Below are positions 24,601 to 33,623 of a stretch of 64,000 bases of DNA, piece by piece. The notes below the pieces were generated by a model. That model was given only the letters and a program-made list of their open reading frames with translations. It was not told the origin of the DNA and searched no databases. Numbering within the stretch: the first letter of the stretch is position 1; each line of letters begins with the position of its first letter. The position numbers were made by a program, and so were the translations under genes. This stretch comes from Tipula vernalis (Eukaryota; Arthropoda; Insecta; Diptera; Tipulidae): assembly GCA_958295665.1 (NCBI GenBank), contig OY282558.1, forward strand, positions 331,177,106 through 331,241,105, written 5' to 3'.

Positions 24601-24731
24601 AGGTATACTTCATTTCTAGGGCGAAATGTATTGTTTGTTAGATGAAGAGTTATGTTAATGTGGGGCAATGAATGTAACAATATTGCTGTAAGAGGCACTT
24701 TATATTGGTCGTCAACCTCTTCTATCCCCAT
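9435..24731 (-). CDS. tty: Tweety-family anion channel, 5' part (exons 1-4; gene continues left)
   Basis: Tweety proteins are dimeric plasma-membrane proteins described as volume- or calcium-linked anion channels. The join 24731-24597, 24526-24349, 24260-24166 and 9647-9435 gives 207 codons with every junction in frame and GT/AG at each boundary. The product has an extracellular N-terminus with two N-glycosylation sequons (NIT, NNT near residues 26-35), a first membrane segment near residues 47-70 followed by TRCCDRKPR, a second near 84-107, and an extracellular loop containing YGNDDLHNGLLEVLTAGRKV and RRPLMGIS. These are Tweety hallmarks. The start codon at 24731 gives the family's short N-terminus. 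The remaining membrane segments and the C-terminus must lie left of position 1. Which Tweety paralogue this is cannot be decided. The third intron is about 14.5 kb. Confidence 0.9.
9648..10929. other. Tweety intron 3, left part: no gene
   Basis: Intronic on the minus-strand gene model. AT-rich with small ORFs that look incidental (for example 10511-10714 minus). Nothing is assignable. Confidence 0.5.
10930..11200 (+). repeat. Partial copy of the GGCCGAA foldback family
   Basis: 10935-11130 is a plus-orientation array of GAAAGGCCGAATG-type units like the left arm of 355-1045. The following AT-rich sequence (TTTATTGAAAT, then TTAATGTAAAATGATTT and AAATAAATTGAAAATACGT) matches the start of that element's core. 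The inverse right arm is missing, so this copy is truncated or internally deleted. Confidence 0.6.
11525..11712. repeat. Short tandem array of TACGGCATAT-type units
   Basis: Degenerate repeats of TACGGCATATTTCA and its partial inverse (ATGCCATATGG) cover this stretch. It is purely low-complexity with no gene. Confidence 0.55.
11790..12004 (+). pseudogene. Possible mariner transposase N-terminal fragment
   Basis: The plus-strand frame contains VKRIGYLPYELTQNHLV, which resembles the linker after the DNA-binding domain of mariner transposases (a GxWVPHELT-like block). It lies next to, but in opposite orientation from, the clearer mariner relic that follows. If both come from one insertion, an inversion occurred. 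Confidence 0.3.
12005..12480 (-). pseudogene. Mariner transposase relic
   Basis: In shifted minus-strand frames one reads the mariner catalytic landmarks: VIHLHDNVPPHTARVTQ (second Asp block), a degenerate HPLYFPDRPPTDYYLF (third Asp block, normally YSPDLAP), then a C-terminus with FFQSKSTKFYKERIDKLP. The N-terminal side keeps only a VKFRYSVELKS piece, joined across a deletion of most of the protein. Frameshifts and stops abound, so it is long dead. No TIRs were located. Confidence 0.65.
12529..12905. repeat. GAGTTG-rich minisatellite
   Basis: Degenerate tandem units of GGTTGAGTTGGGGTTGAGTTG on the plus strand. The same motif resumes at 13480-13660, so the array may have been split by the intervening 570 bp. 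No coding role. Confidence 0.6.
12906..13479. other. Spacer between two GAGTTG arrays
   Basis: AT-rich intronic sequence with incidental ORFs only. Confidence 0.4.
13480..13660. repeat. Second GAGTTG-type minisatellite block
   Basis: Contains GTTTTGAGTTGGG, GGTTGAGAGTTGAGTGG and GGGATGAGTTGGAAG, the same degenerate unit as 12529-12905. Long ORFs overlapping it on the minus strand are by-products of the repeat. Confidence 0.5.
14340..14884. mobile_element. MITE family A, copy 1
   Basis: Inverse arms lie at 14360-14475 and 14775-14883 (ACTAACGTATA...ATTCACTACTAG against CTAGCAGTGAATAATG...TACGTTAGTCGTGG). The inner part carries an ATAGCTGTTATTCACGAAG / GTGAATAACAGCCATTAT hairpin. Nearly the same sequence recurs at 14886-15700 (inverted, interrupted) and 48968-49372, so this is a dispersed non-autonomous family. 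It codes for nothing. Confidence 0.7.
14886..15700. mobile_element. MITE family A, copy 2, inverted and interrupted
   Basis: 14886-14939 and 15421-15700 together match family A in reverse orientation. Features include TTTTCTAGTAGTCTCTTG on the left and TTGAGACGCCAAAATGTC plus the TTATTCATGAAGAGTT / ATAACAGC hairpin on the right. The two halves are separated by the 481-bp element at 14940-15420. Confidence 0.65.
14940..15420. mobile_element. Nested MITE with TAA target duplication (Harbinger-like)
   Basis: Terminal inverted repeats of about 23 bp: CCCGCCGTCTACACTATGCA on the left, and the right end reads inversely CCCGCTGTCTACACTATGCA. The element is flanked by TAA at 14937-14939 and 15421-15423. 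A 3-bp TAA/TTA duplication is the mark of PIF/Harbinger elements. Removing it rejoins the two halves of MITE A copy 2 in register with the uninterrupted copies. Non-coding. Confidence 0.75.
15701..17127. other. Intronic AT-rich sequence, nothing recognised
   Basis: No ORF of note, no clear inverted repeat and no tandem array were seen in this 1.4 kb. Confidence 0.5.
17129..17647. mobile_element. MITE with about 50-bp terminal inverted repeats
   Basis: The left end CACCCCTAGACATAACGTTA and GCGCAAATTTAACTGCACAG is mirrored at the right by CTGTGCAGTT...GCGCAGTTAAACGTTATGTC and TAGGGGCACC. A plus ORF and a minus ORF overlapping its right half are shadows of the arms. No transposase. The TSD could not be fixed, but TA or TAA is possible. 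Confidence 0.7.
17703..17761. repeat. Near-perfect hairpin, about 25-bp arms
   Basis: AAACTCGACATTATTT is followed by ATTCGTTGATTAACGAAT and then AAATAATGTCGAGTTT. The arms pair almost completely around a short loop. It may be a minimal foldback element or a cruciform-prone site. Confidence 0.6.
18258..18400. repeat. Small inverted repeat
   Basis: GGGAAAATTCGATTTTCTAA near 18258 pairs with TTGGAAAATCGAATTTTCC near 18374. The unit is about 140 bp and non-coding. Confidence 0.5.
18700..19250 (-). pseudogene. Non-LTR retrotransposon (LINE) RT relic
   Basis: In shifting minus-strand frames one reads CPQGEVLCPLLWLLVIGEL (RT motif normally GCPQGGVLSPLLW) and, downstream, VEQLGVFLDSKLLWNDHLD (the YLGVxLDxKLxW block after the RT core). 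These are landmarks of R1/jockey-type LINEs. The YADD region and its spacing are destroyed by frameshifts. It is intronic to Tweety, in the same orientation. Confidence 0.7.
19251..20819. other. Moderately GC-richer stretch, probably eroded LINE sequence
   Basis: Overlapping ORFs on both strands (19402-19824 minus, 19600-19842 plus, 20101-20514 minus) have no domain I can recognise. Base composition is less AT-rich than the surroundings and like the LINE relic that follows, so part of it may be LINE 5' sequence. Confidence 0.3.
20820..22912 (+). pseudogene. LINE relic 1, ORF1 end and RT, with CCTAA tail
   Basis: 20960-21130 resembles the C-terminus of an ORF1 protein of R1/jockey-type LINEs. 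21770-22140 carries RT core text: RRQVV, an eroded YADD (reads CADVVAIDFS), WASKYGLGINSSKTKLVLWT and a broken VDCKLSWK block. All are in the order expected of an RT palm and thumb. The relic ends at 22891-22912 with a run of CCTAA units, matching the end of the LINE at 57.1-59.1 kb. No intact frame survives. Confidence 0.7.
22891..22911 (+). repeat. CCTAA repeat tail of LINE relic 1
   Basis: Three to four copies of CCTAA follow the sequence GCAGCCACTCCAA. The unit is the complement of the common arthropod telomere repeat TTAGG. The same short tail terminates the other LINE at 59090-59106. Confidence 0.7.
22913..24165. other. Intron 3, right part
   Basis: AT-rich, with one incidental 77-codon ORF at 23831-24064. 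No repeat or gene supported. Confidence 0.45.
24166..24260 (-). CDS. tty: Tweety exon 3
   Basis: 95 bp between an AAG acceptor and a GTAAGC donor. It completes the split glycine codon and encodes the start of the first large extracellular loop (LYGNDDLHNGLLEVL, GRKVDNLV). Confidence 0.9.
24349..24526 (-). CDS. tty: Tweety exon 2
   Basis: 178 bp between a TATAG acceptor and a GTTAGT donor, ending one base into a codon. It encodes the first membrane segment (SLGIWGSVPAALLIVSLFGL), the cytoplasmic TRCCDRKPRPAHS link and the second membrane segment. Confidence 0.9.
24597..24731 (-). CDS. tty: Tweety exon 1 (coding)
   Basis: 45 codons from ATG at 24731 to a GTAAT donor, ending in phase 0. It encodes the extracellular N-terminus with LLHSLPHINITLHL, a block shared by Tweety homologues. 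Any 5' untranslated exon is not identified. Confidence 0.88.
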
Positions 24732-26001
24732 TTTTCTCTATTTTATCCTTCTTGTGTGTGTACACTTTTTTTCCTTCCAATGAATGAAAATGTAAAACAA
24801 AAATGTACACACTTATGCACACAGTCACTCACACTATAAATTTTTATAGATTTTTTTTATACATATACATATTTTTTATTTATAAAATAAAATTAATTTT
24901 CACTCTAATATTTTATACAAACAACCAAATTACAAATAATAATTTGAAAAAAAAAAAAAAAAAAAAATTAAAGCGCAAAAAATATTTAAGTTTTCCAAAA
25001 AAAGGAAAACCTAATTGTGTACACTAAAAAAAATAAGATTTTAACACTTTGTTTTTTTTTTTGTTTTGCTAAGTCATTTTTGAATCACTTGATTTTGGAA
25101 ATTTGTTACAAAGACTTAACCAATATTGTTTTATTTTATGTAGCAGCCGAAGAATTTAAGAACTCCCGTGAAAAAACCAGCTTTTCTACAAACTACAGAT
25201 TTTTTCCTGTTTTTTTATTTTTTTTTTTTTTTTGGTGGTCACACCCTTGCTTATTTTTGACGATGTTGATGTGTATACACGGTCGGTGTTCAGTTTTATC
25301 TGAAAAATGAATACAAGAAAATGTGAAAATTTGAGGGGAGAATATTAATATTTTGGTATTTTTCCTGTTTTCCTTTTTTTTTTCTAGGAGGAAAACACAA
25401 TTTTTAGGGGTAGTTTTTTTTTATTTTTGATGGGTAACGACATCTGTTAGATCCTTATAAAATTGTTATGTTAATTTATATTATTGAATGACAGATGGAG
25501 TACAAATTTTAACACTTTGGTGGTTATTTATTTGAATTTTCTTTTGCAGATGAAATATTTTTGGTGTATTTTATGCTAATTAAATATATATTTAAGGTGT
25601 AAAACCTTAACATTCTTCAACATTTATACAGTATTTGTATTTGTAATTATTGAAAGTAAAACAAAATAAATTGAAAAATAAATGAAAAATAAGGAACGCA
25701 ACGCGTCTTACTTGAGTAGGTTTATGAATTTTGAGGAAATGAAACAAAATACTAAATTTAATTAGGGCCCTATTTTACCAAATAAAGAAATAAAATTTGA
25801 TGTCGTTATTTAAATGTGTCTAAAATTAAATCTAAATCGTGTAAATCTAAGCTTTCCAAATTTTGCTTGTTTTACTCTAAGCTTTGCGTAAATATGCCAT
25901 TTGTAGCATCTGCTTAAATAAGGCTGAATTAAAAAAACACGATAAGTATTTAAGTACTAAACCATTTTTGAATAAAAGAAGAAAATTTCTCGATAACTAT
26001 A
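24732..26001. other. Region upstream of the Tweety start codon
   Basis: This should hold the Tweety 5' UTR and perhaps its promoter, read leftward. It has a long poly-A run (about 24950-24967), a poly-T run near 25214-25233 and no recognisable TATA/initiator arrangement. No ORF is supported. Confidence 0.35.
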
Positions 26002-26153
26002 ACAGTGTATTCATAATGAAAAAAAATTTTTCTTTTGACTTACAGGTTTGTATGAATTTCCAACATAACGAACACACATTTTTGTTCGTAATTCATACAA
26101 TCCTGTAAGTCAAAAGTAAAAAGTTTTTTTTTTTTAAATGTGAATGCTCTGTA
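26002..26153. repeat. Hairpin MITE, copy 1
   Basis: CTTTTGACTTACAGGTTTGT and TATGAATTTCCAAC face TTCATACAATCCTGTAAGTC around a loop with TTTTTGTTCG. A close copy lies at 56822-56950. Outer ends ACAGTGTATTCA / TGAATGCTCTGT also pair. Non-coding. Confidence 0.65.
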
Positions 26154-26227
26154 ATTACGGACATTGACATAAACATTCATTCGTGGGCTTTCGTGAGGCA
26201 ATAACGTAATGATTTTAATTGTTAATA

Positions 26228-26345
26228 TATTGATTGATTGATTGATCAGGGTGTACGACCAAGCCTAAGCAAAACTCCCGGATGACGCCGGGCCCTCCGT
26301 ACCCTCTTTACACATAACAAAACCGAAGGAAAGGAAAGGTATGAT
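26228..26345 (-). mobile_element. Probable LINE 3' end with ATCA-type tail
   Basis: Read on the minus strand, a GC-rich block (GGCCCGGCGTCATCCGGGAG) is followed by CCTGATCAATCAATCAATCA. A GC-rich 3' terminus with a short tetranucleotide tail is typical of some insect LINEs. No RT is attached, so this is a very short 5'-truncated copy or another repeat. Confidence 0.35.
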
Positions 26346-26634
26346 AACAACAAAGAATCAACCCGGTTCCAGACACCTAAGTAGTTGATAGTTAGTAAAT
26401 TTGTTAGTAATACATTTTTAGTAAATTATTTAGCACAAGACAATACAATTTCTAGTTCATCTACTGCTCAAATTCCTGTAAAGATTGTTTCAGGTTCTTC
26501 AAAAATTTAGTAAATTTAAAATATGCACTAATCCCTTATAATAACTATTCTAAAATTGATTAAGTATAAATTTAATTCTCTGAAATAAATTATAGATTGA
26601 TCTTTATGTGCTACAAATAAATTAACATTAACAG

Positions 26635-26868
26635 TGTCGTATTTATTTATTAAACTTTCTGTATATTTGCACAATAAAACAATTTATTAAAGATTAAAAT
26701 AGGATTTTTATTGGATTACTTCATTACTCCATTTCTGCGATTGTAATTCTTATGATGGCGGAAAAACACGCACCCCCCACCTATCTTCATTATCTATATT
26801 TTACATTATTAAAAGTCGAACTATCATGAGCATATTAGCTTAAGGGTGAACTATGTAAATATATGAGA
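26635..26868 (-). repeat. 3' LTR of gypsy element 2
   Basis: It matches 33925-34140 over most of its length (shared GATTACTTCATTACTCCATT, CGAACTATCATGAGCATATT). It contains an about 20-bp stretch after CACCCCCCACC that the other LTR lacks, so the two LTRs differ by indels as well as point changes, which indicates age. Confidence 0.8.
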
Positions 26869-26880
26869 GCCCTTCCCCCT
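26869..26880 (-). other. Polypurine tract of gypsy element 2
   Basis: On the minus strand AGGGGGAAGGGC directly precedes the 3' LTR, where plus-strand cDNA synthesis is primed. Confidence 0.65.
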
Positions 26881-26913
26881 GTACATTCTAATTCCAATTC
26901 ATCTTATACAAAT

Positions 26914-29242
26914 ATGGTGAAAAATACGTCAAATCACAAATTTTTGGAAGTCATCTTTTAATTTTATGATTTTTTTGTTTTGAATTTGTAGTCTTGATTA
27001 AAAAAAAAAATTTTATACAACGTGATTTTTTGTTGTTGTATAAAGTACATGGTGTCAAATTTTGAGAAAAATTATAAACATGATGTTGTGTTTATGGCTA
27101 TAAAAAGAAAAATAAATATCTGATATATATGATATAGGGCTCGTTTTAAGGGTAAGTTAATACGGATTAATAAAAATATATAAAAATGGTAAGCTCTTTA
27201 ATTTCTTCATTTTCAAATTTCCCGCCAACATTTATTTTTGAATTTTCTCAATGATCGTCCAATTTTTTTTTTGTTTTTTTTTTTTTTAAATTTTACGTCC
27301 TTTAATTCTATTGAAGATACTAAAAACTTGCACTAGCAAAATTTTTGGTTTTCGTGCAAAATACGTTTAAGTATGACTCTACCTATTTTGAAAATTTCAA
27401 AAATCGAATGGTAGAATTTTGGTCCTCTTACAAAAACTCGATTTTATTTAATTTTTCCAGGTTAATTTTTTCACTCGTTTTTGTGATTCAAAATTAAATT
27501 TAAAACAAAAAATATTGACAGTAAAAAAATTTATTACAAAGCACGGATAGAAATTTAAAGATATTTATACGGTTAAAATGTACATGTTATATACTCATCA
27601 GTATTTGAATATTTTTTATAAACGAACGAGAGCACTTTTTATTTGGCATTCCTCACTTTTACTCATACTCGAAATATTCTCGTCATTGACTATTGATGAT
27701 GTCTCCGGAGTAACAGGTGAATTTAATGAATTATTAACCGGTGATACCTCGTTTTCAACTTTTTGAAGTTTATTAGTCACCCGGTAATAACATGATGTAC
27801 AAATCGATGAATTTTCAGTTACATAAATCGAGCGCGGCAAACGAATTTTAATATAATCATTAACATTTCTTAAACTTTTAGAACATTTCAACTCAGGAAA
27901 CGGCTTACAACACTTTTTGTACCCAACCATTATTACACTTATTATTTGAAATACTTTTGATGTTATTTAAATAAGCAAATGATTTAAATAGAACTTCACA
28001 AGTTAAACTAACTGTAATATTAAGTTAAACACTAATTTATACCAAAAAATGTTAACAAAAACCACTGCTTATATTTTATGTTGTTTTACAGGCCTACCTA
28101 CCCCTTCTTTTATAATTAAATTTTTAAATATGCGTCATTATGTTTTTTCTAAAGATTACGTTACGGTTTATGTACCTGAACGTAATATTTTGGGACGCAT
28201 CTTTAGGGTTGGAACAAACAAAATAAATGACTCAAACCAAAATTTATTTTTTTACTAATAGCTTTATGGGCTATCCCTAAACTACGTTACGCCTTTGTTT
28301 GGGGAAGGAGTATTGATTGTCGTCACGTTTAGGCTGGGGTAGGGAGAATTTCGTAAAAGATGACGTCATGTAATTATAAGAAGTTACTGTTACGGGATAT
28401 TACATATGACATAATACAATAATTTGCAGGTATATCATTAGAGGCGTATTTCTTTAATATATCACTTACTTCATGTTCTTAAATGATTAAATCATTGCTC
28501 ACATATTCAGTTTTGTAACGACTTGTGATGAAGGAGTGAGAGAGACGGAGTTAAGAATGGCCCAAAATAACCTGACGTAGTTTATGAACGGACTGTTACA
28601 AATTGTTTCCTCTTTGTTTTTAATTTTCTATTAGAAGTAAGAATATACTAAAGATCGACGAAATAATTTTAAACAATTAAATTATCAGGTCGAGCGTAAA
28701 TTAGTTAAAAATTGAAAATAACATTTAACAATTTGATTTTGTATTCCAAAAACTGGTAAATCGTCATACTTAAACGTATTTTGCACGAAAACGAAAAATT
28801 TTGCAATCGCAAGTTTTTAGTATGTTCAATAGAATTAAAGGACGTAAAATTTAAAATAAAAAAAATAAAAAAAAATTGGACGATCATTGAGAAAATTCAA
28901 AAATAAAATTTTGGCGGGAAATTTGAAAATGAAGAAATTAAAGAACTAACCATTTTTATATTTTTTTATTAATCCGTATTAACTTACCTTTAAAACGAGC
29001 CCTATATCATAAATATCGGATATTTATTTTTCCTTTTATAGCCATAAACACAACATCATGTTTATCATTTTTCTCAAAATTTGACACCCTGTGTTTTAAA
29101 CAACAACAACAACAACAAAAATCATGTTCTACAAAATGTTTTTTTAACTAGTACTACCAATTGAAAACATAAAAAATAAAAAATTTAAACACGACTTCCG
29201 GTCCCATATACCAAATTTGTGATTTGACGTATTTTTCACCAT
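26914..29242. mobile_element. Long-terminal-inverted-repeat element, 2.3 kb, family unknown
   Basis: Arms of 464 bp (26914-27377) and 480 bp (28763-29242) are inverse copies, from ATGGTGAAAAATACGTCAAA at the ends through ACGTCCTTTAATTCTATTG to GTTTAAGTATGAC at the inner edge. The 1.4 kb core is unique and holds the ORF at 27616-27930. It sits between the pol stop and the polypurine tract of gypsy element 2. I do not recognise the family. Target duplication not resolved (AT or TA possible). Confidence 0.75.
27616..27930 (-). CDS. Unidentified 104-aa ORF inside the long-TIR element
   Basis: Starts VGYKKCCKPFPELKCSKS and carries a further CTSCYYR; the spaced cysteines (CC, C, CxxC) suggest a metal-binding N-terminal domain. 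The C-terminal half is Ser/Asn-rich and low in structure. It ends with a stop before the core edge and may be the first exon or truncated N-terminus of a transposase, since it lies in the unique core between the arms. The reverse frame is also partly open. No homologue is recognised, so the function is unknown. Confidence 0.4.
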   Translation of the reverse strand: MVGYKKCCKPFPELKCSKSLRNVNDYIKIRLPRSIYVTENSSICTSCYYRVTNKLQKVENEVSPVNNSLNSPVTPETSSIVNDENISSMSKSEECQIKSALVRL

Positions 29243-29346
29243 ATATATGGTATTTTACATATTTTAATTTTATTTTAATTCTACTTAACTCTAGTACATA
29301 TTATATGTGTTAACATCTAATTTAACATTTAATTTTTTTTTATTAT

Positions 29347-32243
29347 TTATAAATTCAATCTATTTGGTATTTTAATTACCCTGCCCGACTTCCGGGTTGC
29401 TGCTTCGATCACTCTATCCTTAGTGACACCGTCAACATTCTTATCCCTATTTGAATCATTAGTTTTATCCTGATCTTTTGGCAAGTTATCAAAATTAGGA
29501 TCAGAATTATTTTGTTTTACATTCTCTGGAACACTATCATTAATTAAATCGTTTTTACTAAATGTTGTAATTGGTAATGTCTCATCACCCGGTTCAGTAT
29601 TTTCGATTCCCGAATATCTCGGAAACCCAACGATATCACCTGACACATTCAACTCGTGTGAAACTCCATGCCGATCCTCGGAGCCCGCATTTGGTCCTAC
29701 CATTCGAACCTGATCGATATGCCTTTTCCACTATCTACCATCATCAAGCAGCATGTTGCAATGCAAATCGCCTAATTTTTGAATAACACTCCCAAACCGC
29801 CATTTGATAGTGTTAGACAAGTACTCACGTGCAATAACCCGATCTCCCACATTCAAATTTCTCCTAAATCTATCGACTTCCTTTTCTCCCGTTTTTAAAT
29901 TTGAACGTATTATAAGATCAATTCTAGATCGAATCTGTCTACTGAAAATAAGCATAGACGGTGATTTTTCCGTTGAAGGATGTATAGTCTTACGGTAAGT
30001 TACCAATATATTACATAGGGCCGTATGAAACTCATTATCCGTTTCGCAATTCAATGATTTTAACTTTGACTTAATGGTTTGGACAAAGCGTTCCGCCTGC
30101 CCATTGGTAGAAGGGTGGTAAGGTGCCCCCATTATATGCACAATTCCATTCATTTTCAAAAAATGTTGGAATTCGTGTGACGTAAACTGCATCCCATTAT
30201 CCGAAACAAAAACTGATGGAATACCAAAAGTACTAAACATTTCCCTGAGGTTCTTAATAGTAATTTCTGTAGTGATATTCTTTATCAATCGAACTTCAGG
30301 CCATTTGGAATATGCATCTACCAAAATCAAAAAATATTTTCCTTTAAAAGGACCAGCAAAGTTGCAATGAACTCTATCAAAAAGTGTATCCGTAGGATTC
30401 CAGCAATGTGGTACCGCTTCACTATAATCGGAACAATTTCGAACGATGCACTCAATATCTTTATCAATATTGGGCCACCAGCAATAATCTCTCGCCATAC
30501 TTTTCATCCGAACTATCCCAAAATGGGTGGAATGCAATTCGTCTAAAACTCTTTTTCGCAATTCACTTGGTATGTAAACTCGAATACCCCGAAGTAAACA
30601 GTTGTTTTGTAATGTGAATTCAGATTGATCAATTCCAAATCTATACCGACTATCCGATATGCGACCATTTTTAAGACATGCAATTAATCTATAGACGCTT
30701 TTCTCCGAACTTGTAAATTTTCCTAATTCTTCGACAGTCACCGGCAAGGTTTCGATCATATTCATTTCAATTATATCGATTTCATCCAGTCGACTTGTAG
30801 ATCAGCATTCGCATGTTTTTCCGTATTACGGTATCGAATCTCGTAATCAAACGATTGCAAAAAAAATGCTTAATGTTGCATACGCGTAGCACACAAAGTT
30901 GGTAGACCTTTATTAGGGTAAAATATCTGTGTGATCGGTTTATTATCCGTAATCAACACAAATCTTCTACCGTAAACGTACCGAATGAATTTCCGAATAG
31001 CGCAAACAATAGCATACACCGGTTTGTCTATGTGAGGGTATCTCTGTTGAGTAGCATTCAAGGTTTGCGAAGCATACTGGATTGGCATTTCAGAACCATG
31101 TGGAAACTGATGACTGAGCACCGCTCCCGCTCCGTAAGGTGAAGCATCTGTAGCCAACAATAGGGGTAAATTTGGATCGTAATGAACTAAAAATTGATCA
31201 GATTGCATTGCTAATTTAACTTTGTCAAAAGATTTTTGACAATCCCTATCCCATACGAACTTAATCTCATTCTTTAACAAATTATGAATTGGGTACAATA
31301 TTGTAATCAAATCTTTAAGAAACCTACCGTAGTAATTGATCAATCCCACATACGCACGAACTTGATCCCTATTCTGTGGAACGGCCATGGTCTGAATGGC
31401 ATCGACTTTTTCCTTTATTTTATGAATCCCAAATTTTTCTATCTTGTATCCACAGTAGTGTATATTTTCTTTGAAAAATTCACACTTATCTAAATTTATT
31501 CGCATATTGTAGTAGTTAAGTCTTTTCAACACTTCCCCGACTCTCGGAAGATGAGAATCATCGTTCGGTCCAGTAATCTTAATATCATCCAAAAAGACGC
31601 AAATGGAAAGATGGTGCAGATGCAATGCCATACATCAACCGTGTAGGTGTAAAAAGGCCCTTATGAGTGTTTAATGTTAAAATTTCCCTATCTTCGGGTA
31701 CGATTTCTAGCTGTAAATAGGACTTAGTTCGATCGATCTTTGTAAATTTGTCCCCTCTAGCCATTGATGAATATACCTCATCCATATATGCTGTAACGGA
31801 TGTTCATCCACCATCAAATTTGGATTTACCGTAATTTTATAATCGCCACAAATCCGTACTTTATTATTGGCTTTTGGTACTGGGACTATGGGCGTAGCCC
31901 AGTGACTGTAATCCACCTTAACTAAAACGCCCTCATCCACCAAATCAGACGATTCCTTTACAACCCGGCTTTTCATAGAAAATGGAACCGAACGAGCTTT
32001 ATAAAATTTTGGAACCACATTAGGCTTAAGCGTTAATTTGGCTTGAATATCTCTTACTTTCCCAATGGATTTTTCAGTAATATTTGGGTGTTGTAACACC
32101 AAATTTTCAATTGTATTATTTAAAATAGATGCACGGCAAACGCTCTCCGATTCACATAATGAAATCTCACACACAGTTGCATGATTACTGAACACTTTAT
32201 TCCAATCAAAATGTATTTCTCGCAACCATTCCCGTCCAAACAA
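29347..32243 (-). pseudogene. pol: pol of gypsy element 2 (protease end, RT, RNase H, integrase)
   Basis: Read leftward: FGREWL of the protease end, KVRICGDYKITVNPNL and DKFTKIDRTKSYLQL (RT fingers), a frame break with loss of sequence near 31.63-31.71 kb, then CVFLDDI (RT catalytic Asp pair). RNase H has LLATDASPYGAGAVL, but its usual catalytic Glu position reads HIDKPVYAI. Integrase at 30765-29731 has H-H, but the second zinc pair reads NCSDY instead of CxxC. The first catalytic Asp reads VHCNFAGPF (Asn), while SDNGMQFTS and GQAERFVQ remain. A Ser/Asp-rich tail ends with KSGRVIKIPNRLNL and a stop at 29347. Enzymatically dead. Confidence 0.85.
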
Positions 32244-32534
32244 TGGATGTTTATCGGACTGAACTACGAATAATTAGATTTTATATAATAAAACACAATA
32301 TTTCGGTTTTGTCACTTTCTTTAACGTGATATTTATTTTATTTGTAAATGAAATTACGATCATTTCGGATGTTAATCCTTTATCAAATTTCTAACAAACA
32401 TTAACTAAAATTATGCTAAAAAACTGCTTTTATACCCTATTTTATTTTTTGTGTGCCTACGTGCCTTTTTGAATGTTCTTTCCCCGTTATTTTGTTTTTC
32501 TTCTTAAATGGGTCTTAAAATGGGTGTTACCGCC
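32244..32534. other. Eroded gag-pol junction of gypsy element 2
   Basis: The protease core and gag C-terminus should be here but cannot be read in any frame; they were probably deleted. Confidence 0.35.
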
Positions 32535-32706
32535 CTTCTTTTTATTATACACCTGGTGAGGCTGGTGTGTGATTTATGATAAAAAACAGATAAGAATTTG
32601 TTGACCATCTGGTTTTTGTGGGTGTTTATGTGCAAAACCAGATGGTCAACAAATTCTTATCTGTTTTTTATCATAAAGCACACACCAGGTATATAATAAA
32701 AAGAAG
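32535..32706. repeat. Strong hairpin, about 70-bp arms
   Basis: The left arm (32535-32617) and right arm (32634-32706) are inverse copies: CTTCTTTTTATTATA...ACAGATAAGAATTTGTTGAC on the left pairs with GTCAACAAATTCTTATCTGT...TATAATAAAAAGAAG on the right. The loop is about 17 nt. The only large difference is about 10 extra bases on the left (GAGGCTGGTG). A transcript in either direction would fold into a long stem. Confidence 0.8.
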
Positions 32707-32740
32707 GTTTGGTCGGAGCTAATTTATCGCATAATAGCAG

Positions 32741-33623
32741 AGCACCCTGTATTTTATAGAGCCATAATCAAAAAATCTGAGCTTTTTTAAGGGAATTAGA
32801 AACGAGGAAAAAATGAAACTTTTCATAGTAAAATACACAAAACATATGCGAAATCACTTTTTTTCCTAAGACAAATTTTTAAATGAAAATGTTACAAATT
32901 CTTAATTATGATTTCTAAAATACTTTCATAAATGTTTGAATTTCAACATATATGAATATCGTTTAAGTTAATAATTTAAACCAAAATATTAAAAAAAATT
33001 CATAACAACAAATAAACAAGAAATAAAAGCTTACTACGATTCGTTTGGTCATTAAGTCAATATACATTACATAGATGGCAGTGATGGCCGTAAAAATTTG
33101 GAAAAATCTTACCAAAAATTACCACCTGGGGAAATTTCAAGTTCAAAAATTGTAGGGAAAGCAAAAAAAAATCACAAAATATAGGAACGTATGATAATTT
33201 TGTGATTAAATAACTTTTTTTTCGTATTTTTCTGTAACCATTTTAGACATCTTACGTACACTAGTAAAACTAAAGATAAATTTAGCAAGTATTATTTTAA
33301 TTTGTCAGAGCCAACTTTGACGTATTTTTCAAACAGAAAGTTCGAAAAAATATATTTTAGAAATAATTTAACTTTAATATTTCTGCAATTAATATTTACT
33401 TAATACCAATATGGCCTTCTTGTATATTGTTCTTAAAGATATGTAGAAAACTTTTATATCAACATTTTATAATATTTTTGCTTTTTCATTAAAAAACTTG
33501 AAGCTAAAAAACACCATTTTTACTATGGATTCCTATGGAAATCAGTGAAAAGTTATGCCAATAAAAAAGCTTCTAAAAAATACGTCATTAAGATTATGGC
33601 TCTATACTCTAGTCGGCTCTGAT
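32741..33623. mobile_element. MITE inside gypsy element 2 gag
   Basis: Ends share TATAGAGCCATAATC and AGCTTTTTT in inverse orientation (near 32757-32790 and 33570-33605). The interior is AT-rich and non-coding. It interrupts the gag-like reading at about 33.62 kb. Confidence 0.6.

Noticed and set aside
27578..27766. Plus-strand ORF in the long-TIR element
   Set aside because: Antisense shadow of the better minus-strand ORF at 27616-27930.
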